A stretch of 64,000 nucleotides of DNA from Lamellibrachia satsuma (lineage: Eukaryota > Annelida > Polychaeta > Sabellida > Siboglinidae): the NCBI GenBank assembly GCA_033239005.1, contig BSQZ01000097.1, positions 124,001-188,000 on the forward strand, given 5' to 3'. Shown piece by piece: positions 1-11,865 of this stretch. Under the pieces are notes generated by a model, which made no database searches, was not told the DNA's origin, and saw only the letters and a list, made by a program, of their open reading frames with translations. Each line of letters begins with the position of its first letter. Position 1 is the first letter of the stretch. Both the position numbers and the translations under genes were made by a program.

Positions 1-99
1 AAATTCTTGTGTTTTTGTCATTTCGTTTTTATCAATAATGACTTGTCATGGACCAGGGTCTATGTCCTGTAAACTCTGTACTTTTTGGGTTTGTTCTTG

Positions 100-775
100 C
101 AAACTTGACAGGTTGCAGAGATGTGTCTCTGTCATGTGAACATTTTCTTTTCTTTGTCCGGGTAAACATTGACAGGTTGCAGAAATGTGTCTCTGTCATG
201 TGAGCATTTTACTTTGTGTTCATGCAAACATTGTCAGGTTGCAGAAATGTGTCTCTGTCATGTGAGCATTTTAATTTCTTTGCCCATGTAAACATTGACA
301 GGTTGCAGAAATGTGTCTCTGTTATGTGAGCATTTTACTTTCTGTGTTCATTCGAACATTGACAGGTTGCAGAAATGTGTCTCTGTCATGTGAGCATTTT
401 ATTTTCTTTGTCCATGTAAACATTGACAGGTTGCAGAAATGTGTCTCTGTCATGTGAGCATTTTACTTTCTGTGTCATGCAAACACTGACAGGTTGCAGA
501 AATGTGTCTCTGTCATGTGAGCAGTTTCCTGTCTGTGTTCATGCAAACACTGACAGGTTGCAGAAATGTGTCTCTGTCATTTGAGCAGTTTCCTTTCTGT
601 GTTCATGCAAACACTGACAGGTTGCAGAAATGTGTCTCTGTTTGATGAGCATTTTACTTTCTGTGTTCATGCGAACACTGACAGGTTGCAGAAATGTGTC
701 TCTGTCATGTGATCGTTTTACTTTGTGTTCGTGCAAACATCGACAGGTTGCATAGCCGTGTCTCTGTCATGATGC
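100..775. repeat. Minisatellite, ~64-bp unit, ~11 copies
   Basis: The core GACAGGTTGCAGAAATGTGT recurs at about 107, 171, 233, 297, 361, 425, 488, 552, 616, 680 and 742, so the period is 62-64 bp. Units differ by a few substitutions and small indels, and degrade at both ends. The array ends about 150 bp before the DIRS-like ORF. Confidence 0.95.
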
Positions 776-928
776 TGTTTGTACTATGGTCCCATTATAT
801 GTGCCTGTACCAGCACAGTACATGGTCTAGTCATAATTACAATTTTTATTTTTGGTATTTGACCATGTAAGCAGTCACTCTTCTGTAGTCCAGTACTGCC
901 CACTCACCATAATGGCATCATTATTGCA

Positions 929-1783
929 GTGTTTATGCATGCAGTGCCTGGCCTTCCGTTGCCTTGTTGTAGTATGCCACGTGGACGTACATCCACAACG
1001 AGAGGGGCTGCGGTAAGACAGCCGTCACAACGCAGAGCAGCCATCCGGAAACGTGCTGCCGAGACTGCTCCACCCATGCCTGCACCGCCCGTTAGACGAC
1101 GTCGTCCTGTCAGCGCTGCTGCTGGCAGACCCGATGAGAGTGTCATCCCTGATGGGGGCCCGCCGACGGTCTCGACCAGCACAGCGGAGATGGTGGCCAT
1201 CGTCACGAGAGAAGTTTTGAAGCAGCTGCGTGACGATCGTGCTGCAGTGCCGGTTCCCGTTCCTGCTGCGCCTGTAGATGTCCCTGCTGCACCGATAGCT
1301 GTTCCAGACCTCATGATGCCGCCAGTGGCGGGTAATCCACCCGACGCTGCGGACCAGGTGGACTATACGGTTGCAGGAGCGATTGACGCCCTGCTGCGTG
1401 GCGAACAGGGTGAGCCGACCTTGCCGCAAACTTTGCCACTGCATACAACTGAATTGGGGGCCGATTTATCAGATAAAGTAAAGGCTAAGATATGGGAAAA
1501 CGAGTATGTCGATTTCTATGAGTTAGTCAACACTAGTAAGCGACACCAGATGCCAGACTATGCCCATCCTCTCCTTTCCCTCATACCACAGGGTAAAGTA
1601 AGGCAGATCTCTTCTATTGAGCAGTGGACATCTGCCTTCTTGGTGCTGTGTATACACAGCGATTTCCTGACAAAGCGCCTGGCTTGGAGGCCTGGTGGGA
1701 TAAATGATCGCCCCACCTTTGCTACTTTTACATGTCATTTAATAATTGCTTTTCTCGATGAGCTAGTTTGTATTGATGATTAA
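929..1783 (+). CDS. Gag-like ORF of a DIRS/tyrosine-recombinase retroelement, C-terminally cut
   Basis: A 284-codon ORF, the longest in the first 45 kb. The N-terminal ~150 residues are basic and Pro/Ala-rich (low complexity). A conserved-looking segment follows around residues 175-240, with the motifs ADLSDKVKAKIWENEYVDF and IEQWTSAFLV. From general knowledge these resemble the Gag-like ORF found ahead of the reverse transcriptase in DIRS-type elements of marine invertebrates. After the SAF motif the sequence becomes unrelated and AT-rich, so the domain is cut short. GC content is well above the flanks, which suggests a fairly recent insertion. Alternative: a Crypton-type element or a host domesticate. 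No reverse transcriptase, RNase H or recombinase domain is visible downstream. The upstream start is uncertain; an internal Met at about codon 16 is also possible. Confidence 0.5.
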   Translation: MFMHAVPGLPLPCCSMPRGRTSTTRGAAVRQPSQRRAAIRKRAAETAPPMPAPPVRRRRPVSAAAGRPDESVIPDGGPPTVSTSTAEMVAIVTREVLKQLRDDRAAVPVPVPAAPVDVPAAPIAVPDLMMPPVAGNPPDAADQVDYTVAGAIDALLRGEQGEPTLPQTLPLHTTELGADLSDKVKAKIWENEYVDFYELVNTSKRHQMPDYAHPLLSLIPQGKVRQISSIEQWTSAFLVLCIHSDFLTKRLAWRPGGINDRPTFATFTCHLIIAFLDELVCIDD

Positions 1784-1862
1784 GCTATATCTCATCGATT
1801 TACACATATATGATATTTTTCTCGATGAACATATTTGTACCAGCTATTTTCTCATCGATACA
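1745..1862. repeat. Short alternating CTCGATGA / CTCATCGAT motifs
   Basis: The sequence CTCGATGA alternates with its near reverse complement CTCATCGAT four times in about 110 bp (near 1752, 1790, 1819 and 1849), directly after the stop of the Gag-like ORF. It could fold into small hairpins. No function can be assigned. Confidence 0.5.
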
Positions 1863-1894
1863 TGTATTTTATTATCACGATGCATTTATTAAAT

Positions 1895-2130
1895 GACCTT
1901 TAACAACAGTTACTCTTTGTGTGTTCCTGTAGCAAACAAGCTCAGGTTTCTGCCATTACGCATCTGCAAGGTATCAACATTAAGCATCAGCAGGGTATAA
2001 ATTTTGTTTTTTAACATATGCACATGGCCTGCATTAACATAAACTGTAGAACATTTTTCCCATTCATTTATTGGCCGTTGGGAGGACGAAATGACGACGT
2101 CTGTGTATATAATTCCAGACACAATGGGTC
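1895..2130 (-). pseudogene. LINE 3' fragment (end of RT ORF)
   Basis: The minus-strand reading contains SSSQRPINEWEKCST followed by a KNKIYTLL motif. It aligns well with the C-terminus of the long LINE at 47.5-50.3 kb ([14 protein letters not shown] and FKNKVDTYL). Only the last ~60 codons are present, the usual result of 5' truncation. The frame is open over 70 codons but lacks every catalytic motif. Confidence 0.75.
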
Positions 2131-4085
2131 AGCTGTGGACTCGATCTCTCTTGAGTAGGACATCACCACGAAGGAGTGAGTTGGTTGTTGTGCATCCTTC
2201 AGCTGAGATTTTCCCAGAAGCATATGGTAAGTGAGCAAGGAATATATATATATTTAGATTTCATTAGTTTATTCTGTTCTGTGATCATGTGCTGGAGCTT
2301 CCTTTGCAAATTTATTTGAACATTAATGAATTTGCTTTTGCTATAATTGATGAAACCATGAAAGAGACTTATCACGTTCCATCTATTCGTATTTTAGCGC
2401 CTTTGTTTTTAAAGACCTCTGTCCAGATATACAGATTATCGGCGGTTTCATGGAAAGTCTCTCAATCCCGCTCACCCACACAAATTGTATTGTAATTAGA
2501 CTTAATTAATATTACACCATTAATTATTTCAATACTATGCGGGAAAGTTCATTTTGGTAAAAGTGTAACCTGTACGTGAAAACGCACACATACAAATGTA
2601 TTTATTATTACCTTTGTTAAATTTAATGGATGTAAATGTTATAACTTATGTTTGTTTGTTTGTTATTTGAGAAATACCGTTGCAGTCGGGGGTCCAACAA
2701 AATCAAGATATTGCCACATGGTTTCTCCTGGAAGTGTTTAAAGACAATCAGTGCAGACAGTTCTGGCGACACAGCAAATGATCAAGTGTTGACTGAATTT
2801 ATACCATTCAGTGAACCATGTGTAGGTATTAAATCTGTTATTGACCAGACTTGGACTTACAACTTGGATCTCCAAGCGTATGCTAATAAATCACAGACCT
2901 ATGCTATTTTGGCTACACGAGATACAAATCACTTTCAAAACTAGCTCAGGGATTGTCTCCACAAAATCGTCCACTGGAAGACAGAGACCACATTAAAGTT
3001 AAATGCAATTAAATCCGAGTTTGTTATTATTGGTGTGGTAAATTGTGCATGTCTATTTGAATCGATAAGGTGTGCACAATATGTTGCTAGACGTTTCCTT
3101 ATGTGTCAGACTTTGTAGAGAAGCACAGTAAAACATGTGGAAAGCATTAGATTAACAGTGTGACTTGGCTGTTCTTCGAAGAGATCAAATTTGCATATGT
3201 GCTGGAGTGCCATAAAACACTAGCATTATATAGCCTTTTTGTTTTGGGAGTGACGTAGAGTGATATAATGAAAGCATTGAGTTACTAAAATGCAAGGAAG
3301 GACATCAACATAATAATTTACATGTAATTGATTAAGGATTGACAGACGTTTGGTAGGATGACAATAAAACTGATGCCGATTGATCAACTAATGCGAATCG
3401 AGAATAATAACCTTTATCTGAATATGTAATGATCGATGTTCTTTTGTTTAAAAAATAAGAGACCAATGACGTGAGTGACACTTAGCATTATCTGCTATTT
3501 GGTTGCACCTCCTATCGGTCGGTGGAGAGACCAATCCACAGTCACCGAGTCTCTTATGGTTGCTTGTCGAGCATTTCTTTGTTCACCCATTTCGTCCGAC
3601 TGGCTGTCAACGCTATGCTCTTCTACCTATTTAGCTGATATCAGCTTTTACAGACAACACCACAGGAAACACGTAGTGTGTGCTATGGACATACAACATA
3701 TGTTGAAAAAGATATCATGCAAGCCAACACGGATATAGCACACGAAATGCTGTCTTGCACACTCCTCCATATTTCTTCAATTGGTCGTTCTTCAGTCATG
3801 GTAGGCCCTACACAGTATGCCATTTGTCGCTTCATTAGCAGAAGCACCAACTTCGCCTGGATTATTATATGCGATAAGCTAAATGCAAGAATTCCCAGCA
3901 TGCTGGCTGGTGGACAGGAATTAACACTTTTGTCTGTGCTGGCGGAGGTAATCATCGAACCACGACAGACATTGTCCATGCGCACGGGCGGCGTTGTCCT
4001 GTTTGCACCAGATAATCTTTAGCAGCACCACGCCTTGACACGTGTCAACGCCGTGAATGACGTTATAATCCTCACTTAGAACCGC
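2130..4085. other. Unassigned AT-rich DNA with small ORFs
   Basis: I recognise no gene here. Open frames of 98 codons (2648-2944, plus) and 114 codons (3678-4022, plus) exist, but neither has a familiar motif or clear splice borders. No tandem repeat is visible. The stretch may be ordinary intergenic or intronic DNA. Confidence 0.4.
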
Positions 4086-4870
4086 AATTTTTATACCGCA
4101 ATTATTCCGGTATCCTAATTGTATCGACACATGCGTGTTGTTCTATTTAGGATACGTAATCATTCTGTTTACAGCAATTTTCTCAACACGTTTACACACA
4201 AAAATAATAGTACGCATCAGTTAGTGTGTGTTCCATGTTCTGCTGTAAATGTGACTTCAATGTGGGCAGAAAAGGACAACCCCTTATACTGGTCTCATAA
4301 GCACGCCCGCATGCATGAGGGAGGGAGGGAGGGAGGCGGGGAGGGAGGCGGGGAGGGAGGCGGGGAGGGAGGCGGGGAGGGAGGCGGGGATGGAAGCAGA
4401 CAGGTGGAAGGCGGGAAGGCAGGCAGACAGACAGGAACATTGCTTTCGTGGTATCCAGTCCTTGGGATTGTTCAAAGTGTTTTACATTTCAACCCATGGC
4501 AGAAATCCACCGCAACTTATCTGGGAAGCAGTTATTCTGGTATCCTAATTGTATCGACGAATGCATATTTTTATGTCGAGAATACGTAATCATTATGTTT
4601 AAAGCAATTTACTCAAAACATTTACACACAAAAACCAACAGTACACATCAGTTTGTGTGCATTCAGTGTTCTACAGTAAATGTACGTGTGATTTCAATGT
4701 GGACAGAATAGGACCGCTCCTTACATATGATTTACTCGCACACACGCACGCATAAGGGATGTAGGCGGGGATGGAAGCAGACAGGGAGGGTGGCAGGCAG
4801 ATAGGCAGGAAAAGTATGCTGGTTGTATCCAGTCATTTGTTCTGTTCAAAGTGTTTTACACTTCACCCCT
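4086..4870. repeat. Tandem duplication of a ~430-bp segment
   Basis: The segment from about 4090 to 4500 is repeated, diverged, at about 4525-4870. Shared landmarks in the same order are GGTATCCTAATTGTATCGAC, a CACATCAGT...GTGT stretch, a purine-rich GGGAGG tract, a CAGGCAGACAGACAGG-like tract and TGTTCAAAGTGTTTTACA. The purine-rich tract is expanded only in the first copy. Confidence 0.85.
4315..4400. repeat. GGGAGGCGGGGA short tandem repeat
   Basis: About six tandem copies of a 12-bp unit (GAGGGAGGCGGG). The plus strand carries runs of G and is a candidate for G-quadruplex formation. The open frames here are simple-repeat artefacts. Confidence 0.9.
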
Positions 4871-4879
4871 AGCACACCT

Positions 4880-7860
4880 GTCCATTCCAACTCCATCTCG
4901 ACTTCTCTGAGAAGCACTCAGCCATGCTGCAATTACTGCACGAAGATCATACTTGCATACATTCACCGCCCATATAGCCAAGTATTCATTGATACAAATG
5001 AATGAGTTGTGGTAACGCTTGGTGAAACAAATTGCCAAAGCTTCGAAACGGCAGCAACTAGGGTTTTCGCGACTGAGAGCCTGACGTACTATCCGGAACA
5101 CTACCACGCCCCATTCGATGGGAGAGAAGGAGACTCGCGGGGGGGGCAGAGAAGAAGCGAGCGATGGAAAGGAGGCATCGCGGGAGGGAGACAGAGCGTG
5201 TGTTTGTTAATGCAGACAAGTACACTTGTTTTGCAATATTTAATATGGCAATGGTTCACATCACACTGTAGCTTCCTCATGCATGCATCTTACTGCTAAT
5301 ATTAGTACGAAGAGCAAATAATAAACCGCGCAAAAACAAATGTTGCAACATAGGCCTGTATAGCTCAATGAGCGTACCAGCTCAGATCTCGTCATTTGGA
5401 TATTATTAAACGTCGGCGGGGAGCGTGTCTGCGTATCACTGTTTGCTACACACGTGTATCCTGGTATGAAGTCAACACTTGTGTCGCACGCTGTGTCCGT
5501 GTTGGGGAGCGTTGAATGCTATATCAAAGATGATTGATTGTTTTTTATATACTGTTTACATCATCTAACGTGTGTCCTGGAACGAAACCAGCATTGGTAT
5601 CGCATCAAAGAGACGTCGGAGTCGTGCATCAGTGCTTCACTTGACCTAGATGGAGGCAGAGTCTTGTAAGAGCAGTTGCTGTAGACGTGGGGGAATGGAT
5701 GAAGATTGGAAGACGTCGAGCAAGACAAATATGTACGACCACCTCGTCGCCGTTGTCGAAGCCTCCTATTTTCGAGGCGCCGACGTCGTCGCGATCGCCG
5801 ACGTAGAGATCCCCACTCGTCCTCGGCGTGTTTCAACAGTTGTCTGCAAACTTAGCGCGAGATTATCGCGAAGTCGCCCTGGTGATAGGCACAGTTAGCG
5901 GCGTGTTGGAATTACTGAACCACAGTGTCGTAGTCTCTCCCTGTCCATTTCCCTCTCCTTTCCTCCCTCCATCCTTCCCTCTCTCCCTTCCTCCCTCCCT
6001 CCCTGAAATCGTTGTCTGACATATGAATCCACTTTCACAAAGTGCTCTTTAAAAAGTGCTCTGTAGGTCAACTGGTCAATGACTGAGCTGTTGTTTATGC
6101 AACACGAAAAGACCAACTCGTCTGTAGGTTGATGGCTTCAGAGATTACCTGTTCATTGAAACATATTAAACAATGCAGACAAATGATTCCCTTGTGTTGT
6201 GTTGTCATTGTTGGGTTGGATTCGGGTGGCAGCGCATTGCGTTTGTAAACAGCAGCAGTGGTATTGACATATGTGACATTGCTGACAGTGGGAATGCTTA
6301 AATGACATTAACAACAGTGGCAATGACAGTTGTTTGTGGTTTATACAGTTATGTATGATGTGTGCCTCACAACCCGTCCGGCTAGATACAGTGCTGTGTA
6401 AACATAAATATACCTTTACTTGAGGTCTTTTTACAGGTTCTGCGGCAGCCAGGAACAATTTTGGTGGACCACGAGTGAACAACATCAAGGGTCACTTCAG
6501 TCGGATCGCTCTTGCCTATCCCCACTTTGTGTGTTGTTACAGGTTGGTGTCATAAATTTACATAACTGCTTAGCAAGCAGGCCATTCATGGTCCTCTTGC
6601 AAATTCATTGGATTATGAGTGGAACATACATTGCAAAAACTGTAACGATGAATTATGGGGGAGGGGAGAATGTCACATTAGATTAATAAACTAACTTTTA
6701 CAGTTGTTCTAATAAATCAGTATTAGCGCTGAGTGGTAATGGCTTTTGTTTTGGTAACCAGTTTGATTTGTTAAATGTTGTTATTTATTCTTTCCCTGTA
6801 CCTTGTCAAAGGATATTTATTTGTTATGAGCATGCTGTAGTCAAGAAGAGTACGTCATTTATATGAGTACAACCATTTGGTAAAATGCATATTACTCAAA
6901 CAGAGATACATATGAGATATTGATTTTGTAATGTTCCTCAACAGAATACCAAAGTGTGGGTGTGCGAACTGTTTGATTGAAGCAGACCTTCAGATCTATG
7001 CAACTTGTGTGTTTGTGTCAGACAGGATGAAGGACTCTGCACGCTGCCAATTTTCGTGGACTAGTCCGTGTCTGAAGGATTTGATAGATCAGGTGGTCTT
7101 CAATGCCAATGTGCTCAACACTGGCCAGGAGAAATGTAACAGGATGAAGCCCGCCACCTTCCAGTCCACTATCCAGTTGTGGAGCGTCATAGTCAGCAAT
7201 GATGGCAGCCTCGTCACACGTGAGATAGGTCAGTCAGTGAGATAGGTGTGTCATGAGAAAAAGGCTCTGGAGATAATCATGTTACTTTCATAGGCACCAG
7301 ATTTCTAAATGGTGCATCATGGTCACACAACCCCATGTCTGTAGAGGGGTGCTATAATTGAGCAAATTTTGAATTAAAATATTTTTTCTCGTAAGCAATT
7401 TATGCACTGTTTATGAAAATGTTGATCATATTCTTGGATTTATTAAACATAACTTTTTGTTTACCAAACTAACGGTGCTTTTCCTCTTTGCTCCCTGCTG
7501 TACATGGGTTAAGACCAGGTAAAATATTGTCGAGCCACTCTTTCTGTTGTTTCTTTCCATACTTGTCTAATGGCCGCCCCCCCCCATCTTTTATCCTCCC
7601 CCGATCTTCTCGTATCCCACCTCACGCAGTCCTTCCATCTTAGCTGTTCGCTTCCACTTTTCTTGCATTCTTGATGTTTGTTCATCTCTATCTTCCACTC
7701 TCTTTGCTAGTTTGTCTGCATCCATCCTTACCATGCCGCCTTCCCATCTTACGGTGCTTCTCACCAATCTTCATGTTCAGCTGTCCTGTTGCATCCCATC
7801 TTTCCTCAGGTCATTCATCCTTCTTTCGTCAACCCTCTTTGTTCTTGTTATTTGACTTAC
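4880..7860. other. Unassigned DNA with weak ORFs and a pyrimidine tract
   Basis: No gene is recognised. The longest frames are 82 codons at 5650-5898 (plus) and 104 codons at 6931-7245 (plus, Cys-containing, no family recognised). A CCCTCC-rich pyrimidine tract lies at about 5936-6004. A diverged local duplication is suggested near 5420-5600 by repeated TGTGTCCTGG-like segments. None of this supports a named feature. Confidence 0.4.
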
Positions 7861-7864
7861 CCAG

Positions 7865-8215
7865 AACTAAACTTGCAGCTGCTGTTGTTGTTCTGTCAAA
7901 GCCACTGTCTACATATACAGATACAGGCATACTTGTGTAACAAAAGCTCTCAGGACTTCCCTTTTCAGCCTTTTCAAAATGTTTTTTCCAACATGACTCC
8001 CACTACCTTTCCCCAAACATTCGCTCCCTGTTGTATCCTACATCGCACTTCTACCTCTGAATGCCCATCCTCATTAGCCATTCCTCCAAGATACACAAAG
8101 CCACCCACTTTGTTGATCTCCTTACCATCCAAACTAATGTTCAAGTTATCTCTCTGATGTCCCAACTACATCACTTCCGTCTTCTCCTGGCTCATTCTCA
8201 ATAGATAATGATGTT
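7865..8215 (-). pseudogene. Reverse-transcriptase C-terminal fragment of an RTE-like LINE
   Basis: The minus strand encodes LDGKEINKVGGFVYLGGM followed by a conserved EVRCRI motif. This is the family-typical GKxVxxVxxFxYLGG signature after the RT palm of RTE-like endonuclease/reverse transcriptases. Reading on toward lower coordinates gives LRAFVTQVCLYLY and TVALTEQQQQLQV, again typical of this clade but broken by stop codons. The polymerase palm motif itself is absent. This is a different LINE lineage from the CR1-like copies elsewhere in the window. Confidence 0.7.
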
Positions 8216-8440
8216 TGTATCACAACAGATAATGATGTTTTTGTCACCACAGATAATGATGTTTGTATCACCACCGATAATGTTGTTTATGTAATCACAG
8301 ATAATGATGTTTGTGTCCCCACAGAAAACGGTGTTTGTGTCACAACCGATAATGATGTTTGTATCACCACATATAATAATGTTTGTGTCACCACAGATAA
8401 AGATGTTTGTGTCACCACAGATAACAATGTTTATGTTTTC
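8208..8440. repeat. Minisatellite, ~24-27-bp unit (ATAATGATGTTTGTGTCACC)
   Basis: About nine units of the type GATAATGATGTTTGTGTCAC plus CACA, with frequent substitutions. The array abuts the RTE-like fragment. Confidence 0.9.
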
Positions 8441-8574
8441 ATTCTGGAGTTGTTTGCGTATTCTATCAAGATTCTGAATAAATACGTACCTTGTACTTAG
8501 GTCTGGTGATCTATATACTGATCCTAGTATTGTGTTCTTGTGTGTGGAACCATGGGAGCTGAAATTGTTTACGA

Positions 8575-8995
8575 GAGTACATGGTAACACATTGAAGTAA
8601 CTGAACACGAGAGTACATGTGTAACATACGGAAGTGAAAGTACATGAGAGTATGCGTGTAACACATTGAAATAACAGTACACAAGAGTACCCATGTAAAA
8701 CATTGAAGTAGCTGTGCACGAGAGTACGCATGTAGAACATATAACTAACTGTACACGAGTGTACTCGTGTAACACAACGAAATAGCTGTACCGACTGTAC
8801 GCGTGTAACACGTTGAAGTAACTGTACCGAGAGTATGCATGTAACACATTGAAATAACTGTACCGAGTGTACGCGTGAAACACATTGAAGTAACCGTACA
8901 TGAGAGTACGCGTGTAACATATTGAAATAAATGTACACGAGAGTATGCGTTTAACACATTGAAGTAACTGTACACGAGAGTAGCTCTGTATTTAC
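8575..8995. repeat. Satellite family S37, first array
   Basis: About eleven units of a ~37-bp sequence combining GTGTAACACATTGAAATAAC with TGTACACGAGAGTACGC. The same unit reappears at 13555-13800 after 4.5 kb of LINE sequence. Confidence 0.93.
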
Positions 8996-9059
8996 CCAAA
9001 AATGCACCCCATCCCCCAAATAGCCCCCTCTACTTACCCCTACATCCCCCTTCTCGTAA

Positions 9060-10410
9060 TTGGCATAGATGGCGTAATAAAGCAGCTGGAAAATCTAAAC
9101 CAGAACAAAGCTACATGCCCAGATGAACTCCCAGCCAGAGTTCCAACAATCATACAACACGGGTAAACTCCCAGCCAGAGTCCTTAAAGACAATCATACA
9201 ACACTTAAAAACATAAACTTCCTAACGACAGGTTACAAGCATTAGTAACTCCCATACACAAAAAGAGCCACAAATCTGACCCTGCTCACTACAGACGCAT
9301 ATCACTAACCTGCATCCTCTGTAAAATCATGGAGCATAGCATCCTAAGCAACATGTGGAAACACCTGCACAAGCATAACATAATTCTCCACTTCCAACAC
9401 GGATTCCAGTCGGGACTATCTTGTGAATCTCAACTCATTGAGACAGTCCAGGACTTGATGATTCTGCTTGACTTTGCCAAAGCCTTCGTGCCTCATCTAC
9501 GTCTTCTATCAAAACTAACCTCCTACGGAATCACTGGAAACACTAAAAATGTGATTAAATCTTTTCTATCCAACCGCAAACAGAGAGTCACAGTTAACGG
9601 ATCCCTGTCGGATATAACAGATGTCACATCTGGTGTCAAACAGAGTTCAGTTCTAGGACCTGTCCTCTTCTTATTTTATATAAATGACATAGATGGGAAC
9701 AGCAACTCTTCCATAAGCCTTTATGCAGATGATAGTATTATATATCGTCAAATTTCTTCCAAAACCGACCACGAAATTCTCCAAACTGACCTAAACCAAC
9801 TCCAAAAATACTAAGACAATTGACAAATGGAACTTAATGTATCTAAATGTGTCCACCTTCTGGTAAAAAACAAAACTAAACCCAGCCCATACACATACTC
9901 GCTTTTTGGCCAGCTATTATCCACTGTATCCAGCCACTCATATCTCGGAGTAAATTTGGATTCCAAATTAACCTGGACAAATCATGTCACTAACATAACT
10001 TAAAAATCTTCGAAAGTTTTAGGCATGATTAAACGAACTCTTGGCCCATGTAAACCCGAAGTTAAACAAACAGCCTACAACATGCTAATCCGGCCAAAAC
10101 TCGAGTGCTCGTCACCCATATGGAATCCTCACACCACTTCACAAATTAAAAGCCTTGAAAGAGTACAACACTCTGCTGCCAGATTTGTTAAAAATGATTA
10201 CAGACGGAACACAAATCCAGCAGATAATAATAATAATAATACAGCATTTTTAAAAGCACTACTTCCCACTATATGGATCAGTGAGCTGTACATGGTATAA
10301 AATACTATTCACATGGTATAAAATACTATTTAACTATAAAGACTCATGTGTAAACGCCGAATAAATAAATAAAATTACGTTAGAAATAAATAAATAAAAT
10401 AATAAAAAAA
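9060..10410 (+). mobile_element. LINE A: degraded CR1-like element, RT region
   Basis: Reverse-transcriptase sequence is readable across several frames. It runs from VIKQLENLNQNKA near 9065 through an open frame at 9329-9814 that contains FQHGFQSGLSCE, LLDFAKAF, SVLGPVLFLFYINDI and the catalytic YADD box. It continues in other frames to YNMLIRPKLECSSPIWNPH (10080-10140). The order of motifs is that of CR1/Jockey-type non-LTR reverse transcriptases. The element ends in (TAAA)n-like A-rich repeats at 10355-10405, marking a plus-strand 3' end. Endonuclease and ORF1 are absent (5' truncation). Internal stops and a deletion after about 10220 show it is dead. Confidence 0.8.
9329..9814 (+). pseudogene. 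RT palm fragment of LINE A
   Basis: A 161-codon open frame covering the RT fingers and palm. Visible in order are the GF.SGLSCE.QL segment (residues ~30-37), LLDFAKAF (~47-55), V.SGVKQSSVLGPVLF (~103-118; the usual PQG is changed to KQS), and YADD (~138-141). The KQS change in the otherwise invariant PQG motif and the stop just after LNQLQKY indicate an inactive copy. Confidence 0.75.
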
Positions 10411-10500
10411 ACCTTAAAATCTGTCGAGAATCCTAATGCAAAATTATTGTACATCACAAATAGTCCATCCATAGTGTCCATCACATAATAGTATCTTCAT

Positions 10501-10962
10501 TTACATATATTTGAAGTGACCAATAAAAAGGTGAGTCTTTAAAGACTTCCTAAAAATTGTTAAGCGTCTTGGAATTACGAATGTCTGAGGGCAATGAATT
10601 CCAAAGTCGAGCCGCTGTTGTTCCAAATGCAGATTCATCAATGCTCTTCTTAGTGATGCATTGGTGCAGTGTTGGCGCATAGTCCTTGCGTAGAGGCCCA
10701 TCAGGATTTCGGATGTGTAAAGGTTCGGCCAAGCAAGTCGGCGCCAAACCATTGACATATCAGTACGCCAACACTAGCACCTTGAAATGTATTCGACTTG
10801 CTATCGGCAGCCAGTGTAAGCCCCTTAAGACTGGTGTTATGTGGTCGTGCCTACTGGTGCGCGTAATTAGTCTAGCAGCATTGTTCTGTACTCGTTGCAG
10901 TCGAAGTATCTGTGATACCGGAAGGTTAACGAAGACCGAATTATAGTAATCTAGGCGAGAGG
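10501..10962 (-). pseudogene. RT thumb and C-terminus of LINE B, frameshifted
   Basis: Downstream of the main frame, other frames on the minus strand contain RLDYYNSVFVNLPVSQILRL, RVQNNAARLITRTSRHDHIT, LHWLPIASRIHFKVLVL and, after another shift, AARLWNSLP with a final LKTHLF. This is the usual thumb-to-C-terminal order of CR1-like ORF2 proteins. At least two frameshifts separate these pieces. Confidence 0.75.
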
Positions 10963-11865
10963 TCACAAGTGCGTTGATAGCACTTTTGGTGGCTTTTGTT
11001 TGATGATAGTCTGTAAATTTCGTACGCAGTCTACTGGTGAAATTATGTCAGCTCCAATGTTCCTAGAGCAAACTCCATATAAATTGTGATTATGTTTTGA
11101 TATAAAAATAATCATCTCACTTTTGTCATCATTTAACTTTAGCATACGAAGAGTCATCCATCGTCTAACTTCCCTAATACAGTATGTGAGTTGCCTCACT
11201 GTTTCTGCTTGGTCGCCCGGCACAGCTGGATTGTAGGATGCATATAGTTGAATGTCATCCGCATATTTCTGATAGTGTACTCCATGTCTTCTGAATATGC
11301 GCTGCATTGTCGTGGTGTACAGAGTAAATATAACTGGCCCAATGACCGAGCCCTGTGGTACACCACACTGTAGAGGAATATGCTCTGATGTTGTTGAGTC
11401 AATCTGGACGCAATAGGTGCGGTCTTCCATGTATGTCCGGAACCAAGCTAGTGCCGTTCCACCCACACCGTATTCATCTTGCAGAAGTTTAAACAAGTGT
11501 GCATGATCGATAGTGTCAAATGCTGCTGATAGATTTAGCATGACAAACACCATAGCATGGTTCCTGTCAAGAGCTCCAACAATGTCAAGCTTTACTCTCA
11601 ACATGGCTGTCTCGGTACTGTGCAGTGTCTTGTATGCAGACTGGTATTCTTCGTGCAGTCCATTCATAGTTAGGTGTTCTGTTAGCCGATGGACTGCAAC
11701 TTTCTCTAACACTTTGCCGATGAACGCTATGTTGGAGACTGGTCTGTAGTTTTTTAGCAGATCTTTATTTATCGTGTCACTTTTCAGCAGTGGTTTCACA
11801 ACTGCAGTTCTCAGCGTGTTAGGAAACACTCTTTGTTCGAAGCTGTTATTTACTATGGCCACCAA
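10963..11865 (-). pseudogene. Reverse transcriptase ORF of LINE B
   Basis: A 300-codon frame. Motifs in order: LLKNYRPVSNIAFIGKVLEK (residues ~35-54), YQSAYKTLHSTETA (~74-87), LNLSAAFDTIDH (~110-121), CGVPQGSVIGPVIFTLYTT (~167-185), and the catalytic YADD box (~202-205). Palm acidic residues appear intact (AAFD and YADD). The frame opens in the middle of the domain because of the deletion at 11865-11895, so it cannot make a complete enzyme. Confidence 0.8.

Noticed and set aside
8198..8999. 246-codon and smaller minus-strand ORFs with Cys/Val/Tyr repeats
   Set aside because: Span two minisatellites; composition fully explained by the ~24- and ~37-bp units.
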